Shown in pieces: positions 17,046-25,057 of a stretch of DNA of 64,000 bases. The stretch's first letter is position 1. Each line of letters opens with the position of its first letter. The notes beneath the pieces are model-generated. The model did no database searches, had not been told where the DNA came from, and saw only the letters and a program-made list of their open reading frames with translations. Location of the stretch: NCBI RefSeq assembly GCF_036894955.1, contig NZ_CP145905.1, positions 5,436,001 to 5,500,000 of the forward strand, written 5' to 3'. This DNA comes from Paenibacillus sp. KS-LC4. GTDB lineage: Bacteria > Bacillota > Bacilli > Paenibacillales > Paenibacillaceae. Made by a program: the position numbers and the translations under genes.

Positions 17046-20000
17046 CTAATTATTGCCGAGAGACTGCTCTCCTCCACCAGAACTCCGGGTAGAGCGGTGC
17101 TCTGTGGATGCCTCCTGAATGTGTCCGAACGCCCAGTGACTTGTCGGAACGTCCTTCCAAGCGGCTTCCTCACCCGTGAGCGGACCACGCTCCAGCACGC
17201 GATTAAGAATAACGACCGCCTCTGCGCGCGTCAGCGAGTCGTTTGGACGGAACAGACCGCTTCCAGAACCGGACATGATGCCAGCTGCGCTTACTCGTCC
17301 GATAGCTTCAACTGCCCAGTGGCTGTTCGTATCCTTGAACGACGCCTTGGCATCGCCCGCCGACGCTTTGTCTTTCAGCAAACGATCGACGATTACAGCC
17401 ATTTCTGCGCGGGTAATCAGCTTCTCCGGCATGAAGCGGCCATCAGAGCCCTGCATGTAGCCCTGAGCCGTCGCTTGCGTGATCGCCTGCTTCGCCCATG
17501 CAGCTGATGGTAGATCGGTGTAAGATGCACCGGCCGCTACTGTAGCCATTTTCGGCAACGCTCTGGCTAGCAGCGCCGCCATTTCCACCCGGCGAACTGC
17601 TTGATTCGGACGGAATGTGCCGTCGCTATACCCTTGAATATAAGCTGTATGAGACAAGCTATCTTCGTTTAGTTTCACGATGGAGAAGGTGCTGAACTTA
17701 GTGATGGTAAACCGAATGCCTGGCTTGTCCGTTCCATTATAGCCTACCCGTTCACCCTTCACCCATTCCTTCGTACCGTCGCTGTGTTCGATGAAAACGC
17801 CCAGCTTCTCAAGCTCCGCACTCGGCAACTCCTCGCCTACCGGCAGCTCCAGCGTCACTTTGCGGCTGCTCATATTCGTCTCGATCGTCATCGGCCGACC
17901 AATTAGCTGCAAGCCGTCCGCCGCGGCTAACTGGAGAAGTATTGGCTCACCTTTAATGCGCTCTTCCACCTGCTTGCGTTCGACCACTGCCTTGATCGGT
18001 ACGATATGGAAAAACACTTCCTCCTGCAAGCCTTGCAATGAGCCGCTCGGAATGAGAATGCCACCATTGTTAGTCCAGATTTGCAAATCAATGCCTTGCG
18101 CGGCAAACTGCTTCGCAGCCTCTGCCTGCAGCTTGACATTCAAATCGGATACCTCATCCTTCTCATCAGGAATGACGATTCTCGCTGTAGACGAGCCGGT
18201 TTCCTTCAATTGCTTAACCGCCTGCTCCGCCTGTACCAACGACAGTGTTACTTCGTCTTTTTTGCGGCCGTCCGCAAGGGTCGTTCTTACGATAGTCGTG
18301 GTAGCAACTACGCCGCCCTTGCCGCTGCCGTCACTGACATCAACTTTAATTTGCTCCGTCGATGTTGAAGTAGAGGCTTCACCACCGCCACTGCCACCGC
18401 CTCCCGAAATCGGCGCCGTCGGTATCGCTGCTTGCGAGGCTGCGGACGAATCGGACATTCCCGCAGCATTCTGAGCAACAGCCTTGAAGGTATAGGACGT
18501 GCCGTTCGTCAACCCAGTAACGACGGCCGACAATTGGTCACCGCCAACTGTAACAGAGATGTCACCAGGAGTAGATGTCACAATATAGTTGTCTACCGGA
18601 GCCTCGCTCACATTGGCTGGCGCACCCAAGGTGACTTGTACTTGCCCATTGCCTGATGCAACCGCCAGAATAGCTGGGGCCAGAGGCTTCGCTACCGGGC
18701 GGACCGTGCCAATTAGTGGTGACGAATCTCCAACAACGTTTACCGCGTAGATACGAATCGTGTACGTTGTTCCGTTAGACAAGTTATCAAAGCTTGCGCT
18801 GTACAGGCTCTCGCCGCTTTCCGGCACTTCCTTCACTGAGACGATTGCGTTGTTTAGCACCGCTTCGATGCGGTACTTCAAAATCGACTCTCCGACCGTA
18901 TCGGTCGGCTTTGCAAAGGAGATGACTGCCGTCCCACTGCCTGGTACGGCATCGAAATTAGTCGGCGCTTTAGGCAGCGGCACAGGAGCGACAGCTTCTG
19001 AAGCCGGGCTCAGAACGGATTCGCCGGCAAGGTTGACCGTCTTGACCGCAAACACGTAAGATGTGCCGTTAATAAGTCCTTCTGCGGTATAGGCATTAGT
19101 GTCAACATTTGCAGCTATCTCCACCCAATCGGCGACATTGTCTGGACCTGCTTCTCCTTCATAAATGTATACCTTATACGTCTCCGCCATCGGCACAGCC
19201 GGCCAAGCCAGCATGATCTTGCTATCTCCGGAGGTAGCCGCAACCGATGCTGGAGCTGCTGGAGGAATCACTACAGATAACCTGCCGCTTGCGAAAGTCT
19301 TGTTCATCTCCACAGCATGCACATCTGTAAACGTCAGCTCCCGCACGTCGTTCGGCATCTCGACAGTTAGCTCGTGATCGCCGATTGGCGCATCATCTGC
19401 AACTGCGAAATTTATTGTGAACAAAGTTTGGGCATCCTGTGAAGCCGGAATCGGATTGTCTCCGCCCGTAACATCCAGCCAAGTAACAAATAACCAACCT
19501 TCGGCATTGTTATAGTGCGACAGCAAGCCTTGTCCCTCAATTCCATTGTAGCTCATCACTTGTGGATCGAACTTGATCCGTATGCCGTAGGAGGCTATCG
19601 CTTTATCAAGCGTCACCGCCTTCACTGGCACGGAGACGATGCCTTCCTCCCCTGCCTTGATAGATGCCGAACCGATTGCAATGGCCGCATTTCCTGATGG
19701 AGACACGGTCACCTTCCCATGCACAAGATCGGCAGATACCGGCTCGACATCCTCATAAAGCTGACCCTGAACGAGCGTCAGGGCAGAGTCGCCTGCTGGC
19801 GCGCCTTCCTTGATCTTGAATCGCAGCGTGAACAGCTCGCTGGAGTCTTCGATAAAACCGGTAAGCGTTAGCTTTAGCTTCAGACTCCCGGTAGTTGCTG
19901 TGTCTACGATCAGCTGCGCATTAGAGTCGATTGCCTTAATCAGCCCGCTAATGGCTGCTTCCTCTCCTGACACCGGCTCCAGGACGTTCGGATCGTAATG

Positions 20001-20240
20001 AATCGCAACGTCCGAGCGGTAGACATATAGATCAGAGCTATACGAGTCGAAGAAAACCGGCACATCAATATAAGCACCCGGCGCTCCGGCCACCGTGCCG
20101 ACACGCACGGATGGCGTACCCGACGGGGCAGCGGACGCTTTCGGGAGCGCCGGCAGCAGCAACGCCAGCACCAGCAGCAAAGCAAGGAGTGCGCTGAACT
20201 TGCCGCGCAGTCCAGATCGGTTAGTATAAGAATAGTCCAA
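17046..20240 (-). CDS. Surface scaffold with two cohesins, three FN3 modules and SLH anchors
   Basis: About 1064 residues. Order: signal peptide (about 1-38), cohesin A (about 43-183; AIHYDPNVLEPV), cohesin B (about 185-328; IRIKFDPQVMSYNG), three fibronectin type III modules (about 330-425, 425-520, 520-612), Gly-rich linker, an unassigned module related to that of cohesin-SLH 1/2 (about 630-845), and three SLH repeats (about 850-1045; YSDGTFRPN, ITRAEM, LTRAEA). It should present two dockerin partners on the cell wall. The longest frame begins at GTG 20249, but GAGGTG ideally positions TTG 20240, which I prefer. The dockerin gene upstream ends 20 bp before, so the two are one operon. The two cohesins differ from each other and from the plus-strand type, suggesting separate specificities. 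Confidence 0.88.
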   Translation of the reverse strand: MDYSYTNRSGLRGKFSALLALLLVLALLLPALPKASAAPSGTPSVRVGTVAGAPGAYIDVPVFFDSYSSDLYVYRSDVAIHYDPNVLEPVSGEEAAISGLIKAIDSNAQLIVDTATTGSLKLKLTLTGFIEDSSELFTLRFKIKEGAPAGDSALTLVQGQLYEDVEPVSADLVHGKVTVSPSGNAAIAIGSASIKAGEEGIVSVPVKAVTLDKAIASYGIRIKFDPQVMSYNGIEGQGLLSHYNNAEGWLFVTWLDVTGGDNPIPASQDAQTLFTINFAVADDAPIGDHELTVEMPNDVRELTFTDVHAVEMNKTFASGRLSVVIPPAAPASVAATSGDSKIMLAWPAVPMAETYKVYIYEGEAGPDNVADWVEIAANVDTNAYTAEGLINGTSYVFAVKTVNLAGESVLSPASEAVAPVPLPKAPTNFDAVPGSGTAVISFAKPTDTVGESILKYRIEAVLNNAIVSVKEVPESGESLYSASFDNLSNGTTYTIRIYAVNVVGDSSPLIGTVRPVAKPLAPAILAVASGNGQVQVTLGAPANVSEAPVDNYIVTSTPGDISVTVGGDQLSAVVTGLTNGTSYTFKAVAQNAAGMSDSSAASQAAIPTAPISGGGGSGGGEASTSTSTEQIKVDVSDGSGKGGVVATTTIVRTTLADGRKKDEVTLSLVQAEQAVKQLKETGSSTARIVIPDEKDEVSDLNVKLQAEAAKQFAAQGIDLQIWTNNGGILIPSGSLQGLQEEVFFHIVPIKAVVERKQVEERIKGEPILLQLAAADGLQLIGRPMTIETNMSSRKVTLELPVGEELPSAELEKLGVFIEHSDGTKEWVKGERVGYNGTDKPGIRFTITKFSTFSIVKLNEDSLSHTAYIQGYSDGTFRPNQAVRRVEMAALLARALPKMATVAAGASYTDLPSAAWAKQAITQATAQGYMQGSDGRFMPEKLITRAEMAVIVDRLLKDKASAGDAKASFKDTNSHWAVEAIGRVSAAGIMSGSGSGLFRPNDSLTRAEAVVILNRVLERGPLTGEEAAWKDVPTSHWAFGHIQEASTEHRSTRSSGGGEQSLGNN

Positions 20241-20260
20241 TATGTTCACCTCAACGTTTC

Positions 20261-21817
20261 TTAGGTTGCATTGCCCATATAAATGTTCATAATCAAGGCA
20301 GCATCCGTTTCGTTCACTTCACCATCTTCATTCATGTCAAGTGCTTCAAGCTGATCTGCCGTCAGTGTAATTTTCCCTTTTAAATACTTGGTGATGAGCA
20401 GTGCGTCAGCAGGCGTTACGGCACCGTCCCCATTGGCGTCTCCCTTCAGCCCTATGACAAGCTCCACCTTGCCGGAAGTCTCGGAATAAGCGCCACCGTT
20501 ATCCCCGGCTAACCATTCGAAGAAGGTCGTGCCTCCCCAAGCTGCATCGGGCGTGAATGCCAGGTCGCTCAACGAGGCTACAGGAATTGCTTGTCCCGCT
20601 TGAACAGGAATCCCTGCAAGGCTCAGCGTTCCGTGAGCTGGCAGCGTGACGATGCGAATCCCCTTCATCGCATGGCCGTTCGGATCGGAATAATGGTTCA
20701 GGAAATCCGAACCGTTCAATGTAATGGCCTTGCCCTGCTTGCCGCGTTTCATGAAGGAGCCGGCGGTCGGGGGATCGTTCAGCTCGGCGGTCAAGCTCAG
20801 CACCCGATTAAAGGTGCCCGTGTCATCTAGATTAAGAACGACAATACGATTTTGAGCCGCATCCGTCACATACAGCTTATTGTCAGGGCCAATGGCAAGG
20901 GCATGCGGCTCGCTGATTCCGTAATCGTCGGTCAGGTTGAGCCAAGACTGCAGCGTCGGCCGATTGTAGTAGGATGCGCCGTTATATGAAGCACGCGAGA
21001 TTTTCGTCTTGTTTACAACCACGTAAAACATCTGGCCAACAAAATCTATGGCAATTTCCCCGGTCGAGGAGCCTTCCTCTGGAAACATGTTAAAGACGGA
21101 TTCCAGAGAGACAAAGTAGCCTCCAGATTCCCATACCTTACCATCCGAATGAAGTGCAAAGCCTAGCTCTCCTGGTCCGGTGCTGCCTCTGCTCGATCCG
21201 TTCAAATTCAAATTAAGAGTAGCAGTTGAATTAACCAGGCCATATGTAGTAGGGTAATAGCTGGTTATTCCATAGCTTTCGAAATGAAAGCTGGCTTCCT
21301 TATAGACTTGCTGAGTGTTCGTGTTAGTTCTTTGCCTAACGATAAGACTTTTAATGTTCATAAGCTTCGGATAGTTATCGACAGCGGTGACCATCTTAGA
21401 AATTAATTCAATGGGAGAGTCCATCGCCTCTCCGTTATACTTGACTAGTGGCAGTGTCTCTCCATCACGGTTAAATGCATGCAAGCTCGCATTCAAGCCG
21501 GATTCGGCTGCGTAAATATTGCCGACTTCATCGACAGCGACTGCTGTCGGATTGTTGACGGAAAGTATCAAATTGGCCAGCCCATTCATATCCGCCCGAA
21601 TGACCCGGTTATTGCCGGTGTCGGCAATGTACATTTCCGTTATTCCATTGTAAGTATAAAACTTGATATCTTGCGGCGAATTAAGATTCAGGGGAGCAAC
21701 TGAGGCATGCGCCTCTTGTAGCGGCAGCACCAATGCAGCCAATAAAGCAAAGCCCATCATGACCACAATAGCCCTTCTGGTCCATTCCCTCACCCTTTTT
21801 GTTCCTCTAGATAGCAT
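20261..21817 (-). CDS. Exported dockerin protein with NHL/beta-propeller-like repeats (dockerin 4)
   Basis: About 518 residues. A twin-Arg-containing but otherwise ordinary signal peptide (about 1-38, ending HAS) is followed by NHL-like repeats: YIADTGNNRVIRAD near 65 and LYVTDAAQNRIVVLN near 310, spaced as in beta-propellers, with a divergent middle. A cadherin/Ig-like module follows (about 350-440), then a C-terminal dockerin (about 447-516) with loops DANGDGAVTPAD and DMNEDGEVNETD. Its dockerin is at the C-terminus, unlike the internal ones of the other three proteins, and loop positions 10-11 differ (PA and ET rather than SA/AA). The partner is probably the two-cohesin protein encoded 20 bp downstream. 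ATG 21817 is chosen because GGAGGAG lies 11 bp before it; a longer frame starts at 21877. Confidence 0.82.
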   Translation of the reverse strand: MLSRGTKRVREWTRRAIVVMMGFALLAALVLPLQEAHASVAPLNLNSPQDIKFYTYNGITEMYIADTGNNRVIRADMNGLANLILSVNNPTAVAVDEVGNIYAAESGLNASLHAFNRDGETLPLVKYNGEAMDSPIELISKMVTAVDNYPKLMNIKSLIVRQRTNTNTQQVYKEASFHFESYGITSYYPTTYGLVNSTATLNLNLNGSSRGSTGPGELGFALHSDGKVWESGGYFVSLESVFNMFPEEGSSTGEIAIDFVGQMFYVVVNKTKISRASYNGASYYNRPTLQSWLNLTDDYGISEPHALAIGPDNKLYVTDAAQNRIVVLNLDDTGTFNRVLSLTAELNDPPTAGSFMKRGKQGKAITLNGSDFLNHYSDPNGHAMKGIRIVTLPAHGTLSLAGIPVQAGQAIPVASLSDLAFTPDAAWGGTTFFEWLAGDNGGAYSETSGKVELVIGLKGDANGDGAVTPADALLITKYLKGKITLTADQLEALDMNEDGEVNETDAALIMNIYMGNAT

Positions 21818-22065
21818 CTCGAACTGTTCTCCTCCTTGAGCCATCAATTTGATGGTATTTGTCAAACAGTGTAGCACCGCGCACTTAACAAACGCTTAAA
21901 CGTTGCTGCTGTTGGCTCACAGGCGGTAAACGACTCCTGGTTAATCGCGTTCTTCAGCAAAAACCTTTCCCATTACTTGATAAGACTTTCTTAATGTTGC
22001 GCGTTTATTTTGGAGCTGCTTCAACACAAACATAGAAAGCGTAAAAGGTTTCAACGAAATTCCCA
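21818..22065. other. Intergenic stretch upstream of the scaffold operon
   Basis: About 250 bp. The part near 21835-21900 is the likely promoter zone of the minus-strand dockerin-scaffold operon, but no clear -35/-10 pair was identified. The remaining sequence shows short ORF debris from the dehydrogenase relic. Confidence 0.4.
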
Positions 22066-22336
22066 GCACGCCAGCCTCCGCCGTTACAACCGTGCCGTTA
22101 ACGAAGCTTGTATCATTAGAAGGGAGGAACAAGGCAACCTTTGTGATTTCCTCATACTCGCCTGACGCAGGTTGAGGCCCATTCCCACCATTGCACGCGA
22201 AGCTCCGAATGCATTAGGCTCGGTTAGAGACGCCGCAATATTCGTTTTCACACCGCCTAGCGCCATCGCATTGCAGCGAATGCCGAAATTCGCATATTGG
22301 AACCCGATATTTTTCGTAAGGCCGACCACAGCATAC
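22066..22336 (-). pseudogene. Short-chain dehydrogenase relic 1 (C-terminal half, frameshifted)
   Basis: Two minus-strand frames together give the C-terminal half of a short-chain dehydrogenase: AVVGLTKNIGFQYANFGIRCN (quoted in part), TEPNAFGASRAM, then after a frame change FLPSNDTSFVNGTVV. Compared with the second relic at 31124, the segment after GLN reads one base short, which accounts for the frame change near 22160. The Rossmann N-terminus and the catalytic Tyr-x-x-x-Lys region are missing or altered (YAVVGLTK replaces the usual AKHAVVGLTK). Part of the relic is directly comparable with 31124-31585. It is a decayed copy and not expected to be functional. Confidence 0.8.
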
Positions 22337-22357
22337 GAAAGCAAAAATAACAAAAAA

Positions 22358-22395
22358 CAGGTTAATCATGGTGGTATCTATCCATAATCAACCTG
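22358..22395 (-). terminator. Terminator-like hairpin, module B copy 1
   Basis: CAGGTTAATCATGG and CCATAATCAACCTG are near-perfect complements; on the minus strand the hairpin is followed by TTTTTTG. About 70 bp here (22358-22428) are repeated at 23372-23442. Confidence 0.7.
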
Positions 22396-22415
22396 TTCAA
22401 TGTAACGTATTAGCG

Positions 22416-22640
22416 TTATTTGGGGTATAAACGTACAGCGTTGCCGTCCGAATAGTTTTTTGGTAAATACACCGTTTCTTTAACTACTCCAGCACCAGCA
22501 ATATTTGCATATCCGCATCTCATGCCTTCGACTTTATTTACTGTAATTTTAGGAATTTGTCCGTTTATGATAGCTTGTTCTATAAAAAAGAAACCACAAC
22601 ACGGGCGGATAGCTCGCATTGTGGCATTGCTGGTTGTATT
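22416..22640 (-). repeat. Terminator module A copy 1 with unassigned downstream ORF remnant
   Basis: Bases 22547-22640 are repeated at 24911-25004 with about one mismatch. On the minus strand the shared 94 bp hold CCACAATGCGAGC and GCCCGTGTTGTGG arms followed by TTTCTTTTTT, a terminator shape placed just past the immunity gene at 22668. To its left a 67-codon frame (22416-22619) continues into residues such as KITVNKVEGMRCGYAN; I do not recognise it, it lacks a ribosome site, and it may be a fragment of a lost toxin. Confidence 0.7.
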
Positions 22641-22667
22641 GTACGATTTTGTCGCTGGGGTTGTAAA

Positions 22668-23135
22668 CTATAATTTTCCGCCCACTTCTTCGAACCAATC
22701 ATCAAATATATGACTAGATAATTTTTCAGGATCATTTGTATATTTTATCTCGTAACTGTACTGAGCATCTAATTTGTTCTTAGATACATCATAAGTCAAT
22801 TTCATCTCTGTAGGCATTTCCATATTATTTTTTTTGCACAAATCACTAATTTCACGGAGATTTTTATTTAAAATGTTAAGTAAAGTAACTTGTCTTTCTT
22901 TCGAAATATTATAAACAGGTCTTGAATTACTATCAGTGTCTGATACTGCATCATTAACCTTATGTTTTTTAACAAAAAAATTGTTAATTTGATAAAATAC
23001 ATCTGTACTAAATTGTCCAAATTCATTAGAACCGTATATATATATCATATCTGCCTTATTGCTCACATACTCAAGACAAATTGACACCATATCTGCTTGT
23101 AGTTCTGAAAAATAATCTTCAAATACTTTTGTCAT
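22668..23135 (-). CDS. YezG/DUF600-family immunity protein
   Basis: A 155-residue cytoplasmic acidic protein. The features that point to the YezG/DUF600 immunity family are the N-terminal helix rich in acidic residues, ADMIYIYGSNEFGQFSTDVFY, and the C-terminal HIFDDWFEE. Members of this family neutralise LXG/YeeF-type nuclease toxins of neighbouring or same cells. The ATG is preceded by AAAGGAGA. Immediately upstream on the same strand lies a 36-codon toxin tail whose stop is 14 bp before the start, but no complete toxin, so this is an orphan immunity gene. It ends 27 bp before terminator module A. The family call rests on recognition of the pattern, not on a search. Confidence 0.7.
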   Translation of the reverse strand: MTKVFEDYFSELQADMVSICLEYVSNKADMIYIYGSNEFGQFSTDVFYQINNFFVKKHKVNDAVSDTDSNSRPVYNISKERQVTLLNILNKNLREISDLCKKNNMEMPTEMKLTYDVSKNKLDAQYSYEIKYTNDPEKLSSHIFDDWFEEVGGKL

Positions 23136-23149
23136 AATCCAATCTCCTT

Positions 23150-23260
23150 TTAATTTATTAAATCGAAAACTTTTAGCTCACCATCTATTGTGTAGGTTAC
23201 ATTAAAGCCAGACGGTCGAAGCGAATCCCCATCATATTTTATTTCTACGTCAACAGTTGG
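23150..23260 (-). pseudogene. Orphan toxin C-terminal tail upstream of the YezG-type gene
   Basis: An open frame of about 36 codons (PTVDVEIKYDGDSLRPSG... ending KVFDLIN) runs to a stop 14 bp before the immunity gene, exactly where the end of the cognate toxin should be. It begins abruptly after a stop codon (23261-23263). Just beyond, bases 23261-23320 encode TFESSLSVCNDFQGTGD followed by that stop, which matches the end of small WXG100-like proteins and the remnant upstream of the intact toxin (SVGNDFQGKGR, near 27713-27750). A deletion appears to have joined the end of the WXG-like gene directly to the last codons of the toxin. Confidence 0.65.
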
Positions 23261-23371
23261 CTAATCCCCCGTGCCTTGGAAGTCATTGCATACAGAGAGG
23301 CTCGATTCAAACGTTGCGATGTCTCACGGTTCAAATTAGAAAAACCTCAAGAAAGCGAACATTACAACGAA

Positions 23372-23409
23372 CAGGTCAATTATGGTAGTATCTGACCATA
23401 ATCGACCTG
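23372..23409 (-). terminator. Hairpin module B copy 2, after the Imm22 gene
   Basis: CAGGTCAATTATGGT and ACCATAATCGACCTG form an almost perfect stem. It repeats the element at 22358 and lies about 150 bp past the Imm22 stop on the minus strand. The T run is weak on both sides, so termination is less certain than for copy 1. Confidence 0.55.
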
Positions 23410-23557
23410 TTTATTGTAACGGCATAGCATTATTTAGGTTATAAATTCAAGCATTGAAGTACGTACTAACGAAATCATGAAATCTTCATACGGGTATTAC
23501 ATAGGTTAAGTGTGTTACTGGTTGAATGATAGGTTTATTCGGCACTGGGTAGCCTCA

Positions 23558-23941
23558 TTATTGATATTTTACCGTCCCTAAAAATCTCAGGTAATTGGAG
23601 TGAATTGTAGCTTCTATAATTTCCCCAGTATACTTAAAGTTATAAAGTAAAACTACTGCATTAATATCATTTGGAAGCTCTTCCTGCACTAGCGCATCAA
23701 ATCTCGGTACAATTTCGTCATCAGAAAATCCTTCAAGTAATTGATTCAGGTCATTACTTACTTCTTCATAATATTCTGCTTCTCTTACCGCATCATCATA
23801 TCTACGAATCTCAAAGTGTTTAGCAAATATAGACGGAATAAAATCCCCTTCATCTGAATAAGAAACAACAAGTAATCTATCTAGTTCCTCGGAAGATTGA
23901 ACATTCCCTACCCACAGAGATACGAATCCTTCCTTTTCCAT
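23558..23941 (-). CDS. Immunity protein 22 (Imm22-like)
   Basis: A 127-residue acidic protein with the pattern I associate with the Imm22 family of polymorphic-toxin immunity proteins: an N-terminal GFVSLWVGNVQSSEELD strand-helix unit, then EGDFIPSIFAKHFEI, a strongly acidic helix, and a C-terminal NAVVLLYNFKYTGEI strand. It would bind and block a nuclease toxin delivered by LXG/WXG-type secretion. The start follows AGGAGG by 9 bp. Only the end of its presumed toxin survives upstream (23956-24129). It is therefore an orphan antidote that could still protect against toxins of relatives. Recognition is by memory of the family pattern and should be confirmed by profile search. Confidence 0.7.
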   Translation of the reverse strand: MEKEGFVSLWVGNVQSSEELDRLLVVSYSDEGDFIPSIFAKHFEIRRYDDAVREAEYYEEVSNDLNQLLEGFSDDEIVPRFDALVQEELPNDINAVVLLYNFKYTGEIIEATIHSNYLRFLGTVKYQ

Positions 23942-23955
23942 GTTTTAAGCCTCCT

Positions 23956-24129
23956 CTAAGGTTTTAATCCATCAGGCAGAACATCTACCCCACCTTCAAA
24001 TCTATAATTCGCCCAATTTTGTAATCTTCTTTTAAACATATCATAATCAGTAGACGAATCAATAATTTCTAACAATTCATTATGTGCTTTTGTTGAACCT
24101 TTCCCACCATGTTTGAAATAACTCGTCAT
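23956..24129 (-). pseudogene. Orphan toxin C-terminal fragment upstream of Imm22
   Basis: An open frame of 57 codons, too short to stand as a gene, ends 14 bp before the Imm22 start. It reads MTSYFKHGGKGSTKAHNELL and continues to FEGGVDVLPDGLKP. In-frame upstream there is a TGA three codons before the ATG, and no ribosome site. Position and composition (Lys/His-rich then GGVDVLPDG) fit the tip of a nuclease toxin whose body has been lost. I do not recognise the toxin family. Confidence 0.6.
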
Positions 24130-24315
24130 AGTAGCTCAAACGACTTAATATTCGCTCATACGTTTGCGTTACACTCGCCTTTAACTCAAATTTTTCTTCC
24201 CTTTACATTTATTTCTTCCCAAATTCAATCGACTCCGTTGCCGTCCGAATAGAGACGTTTCCTCTTTGATTTTCAAACCTTTAGGCATTCATCAGCAACT
24301 TGTTTCCTACTCAAA
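24130..24315. other. Degenerate spacer between immunity cassettes
   Basis: No gene seen. The word TTGCCGTCCGAATAG occurs at about 24238-24252 and again at about 22441-22455, which suggests that this spacer and the region beside module B copy 1 share an ancestor. Confidence 0.45.
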
Positions 24316-24360
24316 AAAATGCCTATTCCAGCTTAAATTGCACGATGGAATAGGCATTTT
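24316..24360 (-). terminator. Terminator after the second SUKH gene
   Basis: AATGCCTATTCCA pairs with TGGAATAGGCATT around a loop of about 15 bases; on the minus strand it is followed by TTTTTT. It is 40 bp past the SUKH stop. Confidence 0.85.
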
Positions 24361-24400
24361 GAATTACTATTAAAATGAGAAAAAAATTTATATATTTTAA

Positions 24401-24883
24401 TTATAGTTTTGAAATAAACTCACTAAATGTATCTGCTACAAAGTATGTTACCGGTTCTAATTCGCCTGACTCTTCATGGTTCCAAACACATACACTTGGA
24501 TTTTCTCTATCCTTCCTAAAATCCAAACAAACAAAATCGCCTGCAAACAAAACAACAATTGGCAAAATATCTGCACCAATTAACTCTTCATTATCAGTTA
24601 ATCTATCTTCAAGTTGTGTTAGTGTAACATCTATATCATACATACCTAATCTATTTTCTCTAGGTGTTTGAAGTAAACATAGAAAGCGATCTATTGCATA
24701 TTCACGTCCATTACATTCAAAAGCTCCTTCTAGCGTTCTTCCTCCATTATTTTCCTTTAAAAAATCAATAAAATCCTTTGGAAGTTTTACTCGCCAGAAC
24801 TTTTCTTTTCTCTCAAACAACTCATCAATTGGCAATGGATAAATGATAGTCGCTTTATCTATTTCCACAAAAATACCTCCCAC
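24401..24883 (-). CDS. SUKH (SMI1/KNR4) family immunity protein 2
   Basis: A 160-residue protein with the SUKH-superfamily layout: N-terminal helix, the core RVKLPKDFIDFLKENNGG (LP-x-DF-x-x-F-L-x-x-NGG), then beta strands ending in PIVVLFAGDFVCLDFR, and a C-terminal helix FSEFISKL. SUKH proteins are common antidotes to nuclease toxins, especially HNH/WHH types such as the one encoded upstream. GGGAGGTA lies about 6 bp before the start, which reads GTG (24881-24883). A terminator follows and module A (24911-25004) separates it from the first SUKH gene. Which toxin it blocks is not known; it may be a relic of an earlier toxin variant. Confidence 0.78.
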   Translation of the reverse strand: MGGIFVEIDKATIIYPLPIDELFERKEKFWRVKLPKDFIDFLKENNGGRTLEGAFECNGREYAIDRFLCLLQTPRENRLGMYDIDVTLTQLEDRLTDNEELIGADILPIVVLFAGDFVCLDFRKDRENPSVCVWNHEESGELEPVTYFVADTFSEFISKL

Positions 24884-24910
24884 TACTTAATTCATTACAG
24901 GAACGGCTCT

Positions 24911-25004
24911 TTTTAGGAATTTGTCCGTTTATGATAGCTTGTTCTATAAAAAAGAAACCACAACACGGGCGGATAGCTCGCATTGTGGCATTGTTGGTTG
25001 TATT
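24911..25004 (-). repeat. Terminator module A copy 2
   Basis: Same 94 bp as 22547-22640. On the minus strand it is a hairpin with TTGTGG/CCACAA ends followed by TTTCTTTTTT, 50 bp past the first SUKH gene. It ends the toxin-immunity operon. Its duplication next to another immunity gene makes it a likely recombination site between cassettes. Confidence 0.75.
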
Positions 25005-25057
25005 CTACGGTGTAGTTGCTAAGATATAAACCGAGTTAATTTTATGGGTTAAACGAA

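Noticed and set aside
22340-25010. Possible CRISPR array, from repeated short dyads.
   Set aside because: The repeats are two modules of 70-94 bp, each present twice at immunity gene ends, without regular spacing or unique spacers.
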